Positions 63,231-64,000 of a stretch of 64,000 bases of DNA are shown in pieces. The position numbers and the translations under genes were made by a program. The stretch covers positions 62,001 to 126,000 of the forward strand of contig NZ_JZEF01000005.1 of NCBI RefSeq assembly GCF_001013475.1, read 5' to 3'. Every line of letters starts with the position of its first letter. Within the stretch, counting starts at the first letter, position 1. The DNA is from Xanthomonas arboricola pv. juglandis (GTDB lineage Bacteria; Pseudomonadota; Gammaproteobacteria; Xanthomonadales; Xanthomonadaceae). The notes under the pieces are model-generated. The model did no database searches, had not been told where the DNA came from, and saw only the letters and a list, made by a program, of their open reading frames with translations.

Positions 63231-64000
63231 GCGCCCAACCCGCCCCGATGAATGCCCGGCGCGTCATGGAGTTGCTGCGCAATGGCCTGGGCGCGCCGCT
63301 GGCCCTGATGGCCATGCTGGCCATGCTGATGGTGCCGCTGGCCGCGCCGGTGCTGGATGCCCTGTTCACCTTCAACATCGCCATCTCGCTGATGGTGCTG
63401 CTGGCGGTGGTGTACGTGCAGCGGCCGCTGGAATTCACCATTTTCCCGATCGTGCTGTTGATGACCACGATGCTGCGCCTGGCGCTGAACGTCGCCTCCA
63501 GCCGCGTGATCCTGATCAACGGCCAGGACGGCCATGCTGCCGCCGGCAAGGTGATCGAGGCGTTCGGCCAGTTCGTGATCGGTGGCAACTACGCCGTGGG
63601 TATCGTGGTGTTCGCGATCCTGACCATCATCAACTTCGTGGTCATCACCAAGGGTGCCGGGCGCGTGTCGGAAGTGACCGCGCGTTTCATCCTGGACGCC
63701 ATGCCCGGCAAGCAGATGGCCATCGACGCCGACCTCAACGCCGGTTTGCTGACGCGCGAGGAAGCCAAGGCCCGCCGCGAAGAGGTCCGCGAGGAAGCCG
63801 ACTTCTACGGTGCGATGGACGGTGCCAACAAGTTCATCCGCGGCGACGCCATCGCCGCCATCCTGATCCTGTTCATCAACCTGGTCGGCGGCATGGCGGT
63901 GGGCATGTTCCAGCACGGCATGAGCTTTGTGGATGCCGCCTCCACCTACACCCTGCTGTCGATCGGCGACGGTTTGGTGGCGCAGCTGCCGGCCCTGCTG
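63227..64000 (+). CDS. flhA: Flagellar biosynthesis protein FlhA, 5' part
   Basis: The first 258 codons are in the window and the gene continues past the right edge. The N-terminal export-gate domain is recognisable: [20 protein letters not shown] and [20 protein letters not shown], the FHIPEP family signature region, with several membrane helices. FlhA forms the nonameric ring that receives cargo and couples proton flow to export. Start overlaps flhB. Confidence 0.96.
   Translation, partial: MSAQPAPMNARRVMELLRNGLGAPLALMAMLAMLMVPLAAPVLDALFTFNIAISLMVLLAVVYVQRPLEFTIFPIVLLMTTMLRLALNVASSRVILINGQDGHAAAGKVIEAFGQFVIGGNYAVGIVVFAILTIINFVVITKGAGRVSEVTARFILDAMPGKQMAIDADLNAGLLTREEAKARREEVREEADFYGAMDGANKFIRGDAIAAILILFINLVGGMAVGMFQHGMSFVDAASTYTLLSIGDGLVAQLPALL

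Overview
The window is a long stretch of a Xanthomonas (Lysobacteraceae, Gammaproteobacteria) chromosome: GC-rich, with the flgA-flgL, fliC-fliD, fliE-fliR and flhB-flhA flagellar modules in the order typical of xanthomonads, dispersed GGGAATCGGG-type repeats, and a flagellin carrying valine at position 43 as in some X. campestris strains. The genus call is confident; I do not name a species.

Layout. 1-4.9 kb: housekeeping genes (clpA 5' end and clpS on the minus strand; nudJ-mnmA-hflD on the plus strand), then a chemoreceptor-like protein with a clear sigma-28 promoter and a small orphan. 4.9-5.8 kb: a gene-free block of large imperfect palindromes. 5.8-13.9 kb: c-di-GMP and two-component signalling (PAS-GGDEF-EAL; NarX-type kinase plus GGDEF-EAL-REC response regulator; NtrB-type kinase). 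14.1-28.5 kb: flgN-flgM-flgA on the minus strand, cheV, then flgB to flgL. 28.6-31.4 kb: fliC and a C-terminally truncated fliD. 31.4-41.1 kb: a tightly overlapping eight-gene cassette that looks like a flagellin-glycan modification island (3' fragment of a ketoacyl-ACP synthase III, two SDRs, two hexapeptide acyltransferases, a Rieske oxygenase, an FkbM methyltransferase with a duplicated N-terminal domain, and a 1187-residue glycosyltransferase). 41.4-53.0 kb: fliE to fliR. 53.1-61.7 kb: two paralogous beta-propeller GGDEF proteins and an MHYT-GGDEF-EAL protein. 62.1 kb to the end: flhB and the 5' part of flhA.

Regulation. Eight elements with exact GG-N10-GC spacing (sigma-54) precede flgA, flgB, flgG, fliD, fliE, fliL, fliQ and flhB. 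Four elements matching TAAAG-N14-GCCG (sigma-28) precede the chemoreceptor, flgM, fliC and fliD. So the class II/III flagellar hierarchy can be read from the sequence, although no rpoN, fleQ or fliA gene lies in the window.

Most notable: fliD loses its C-terminal part exactly where a ketoacyl synthase that has lost its N-terminal half (with the catalytic cysteine) begins. This looks like a deletion junction, or an assembly join, that removed the end of fliD, fliS and possibly regulatory and sugar-synthesis genes. It places the glycosylation cassette under the fliD promoters. Other points of interest are the Rieske oxygenase in a flagellin-glycan cassette, the 104-residue tandem duplication in the FkbM protein, the MITE-like palindromic elements in three intergenic gaps, and the split between catalytic and degenerate c-di-GMP domains.
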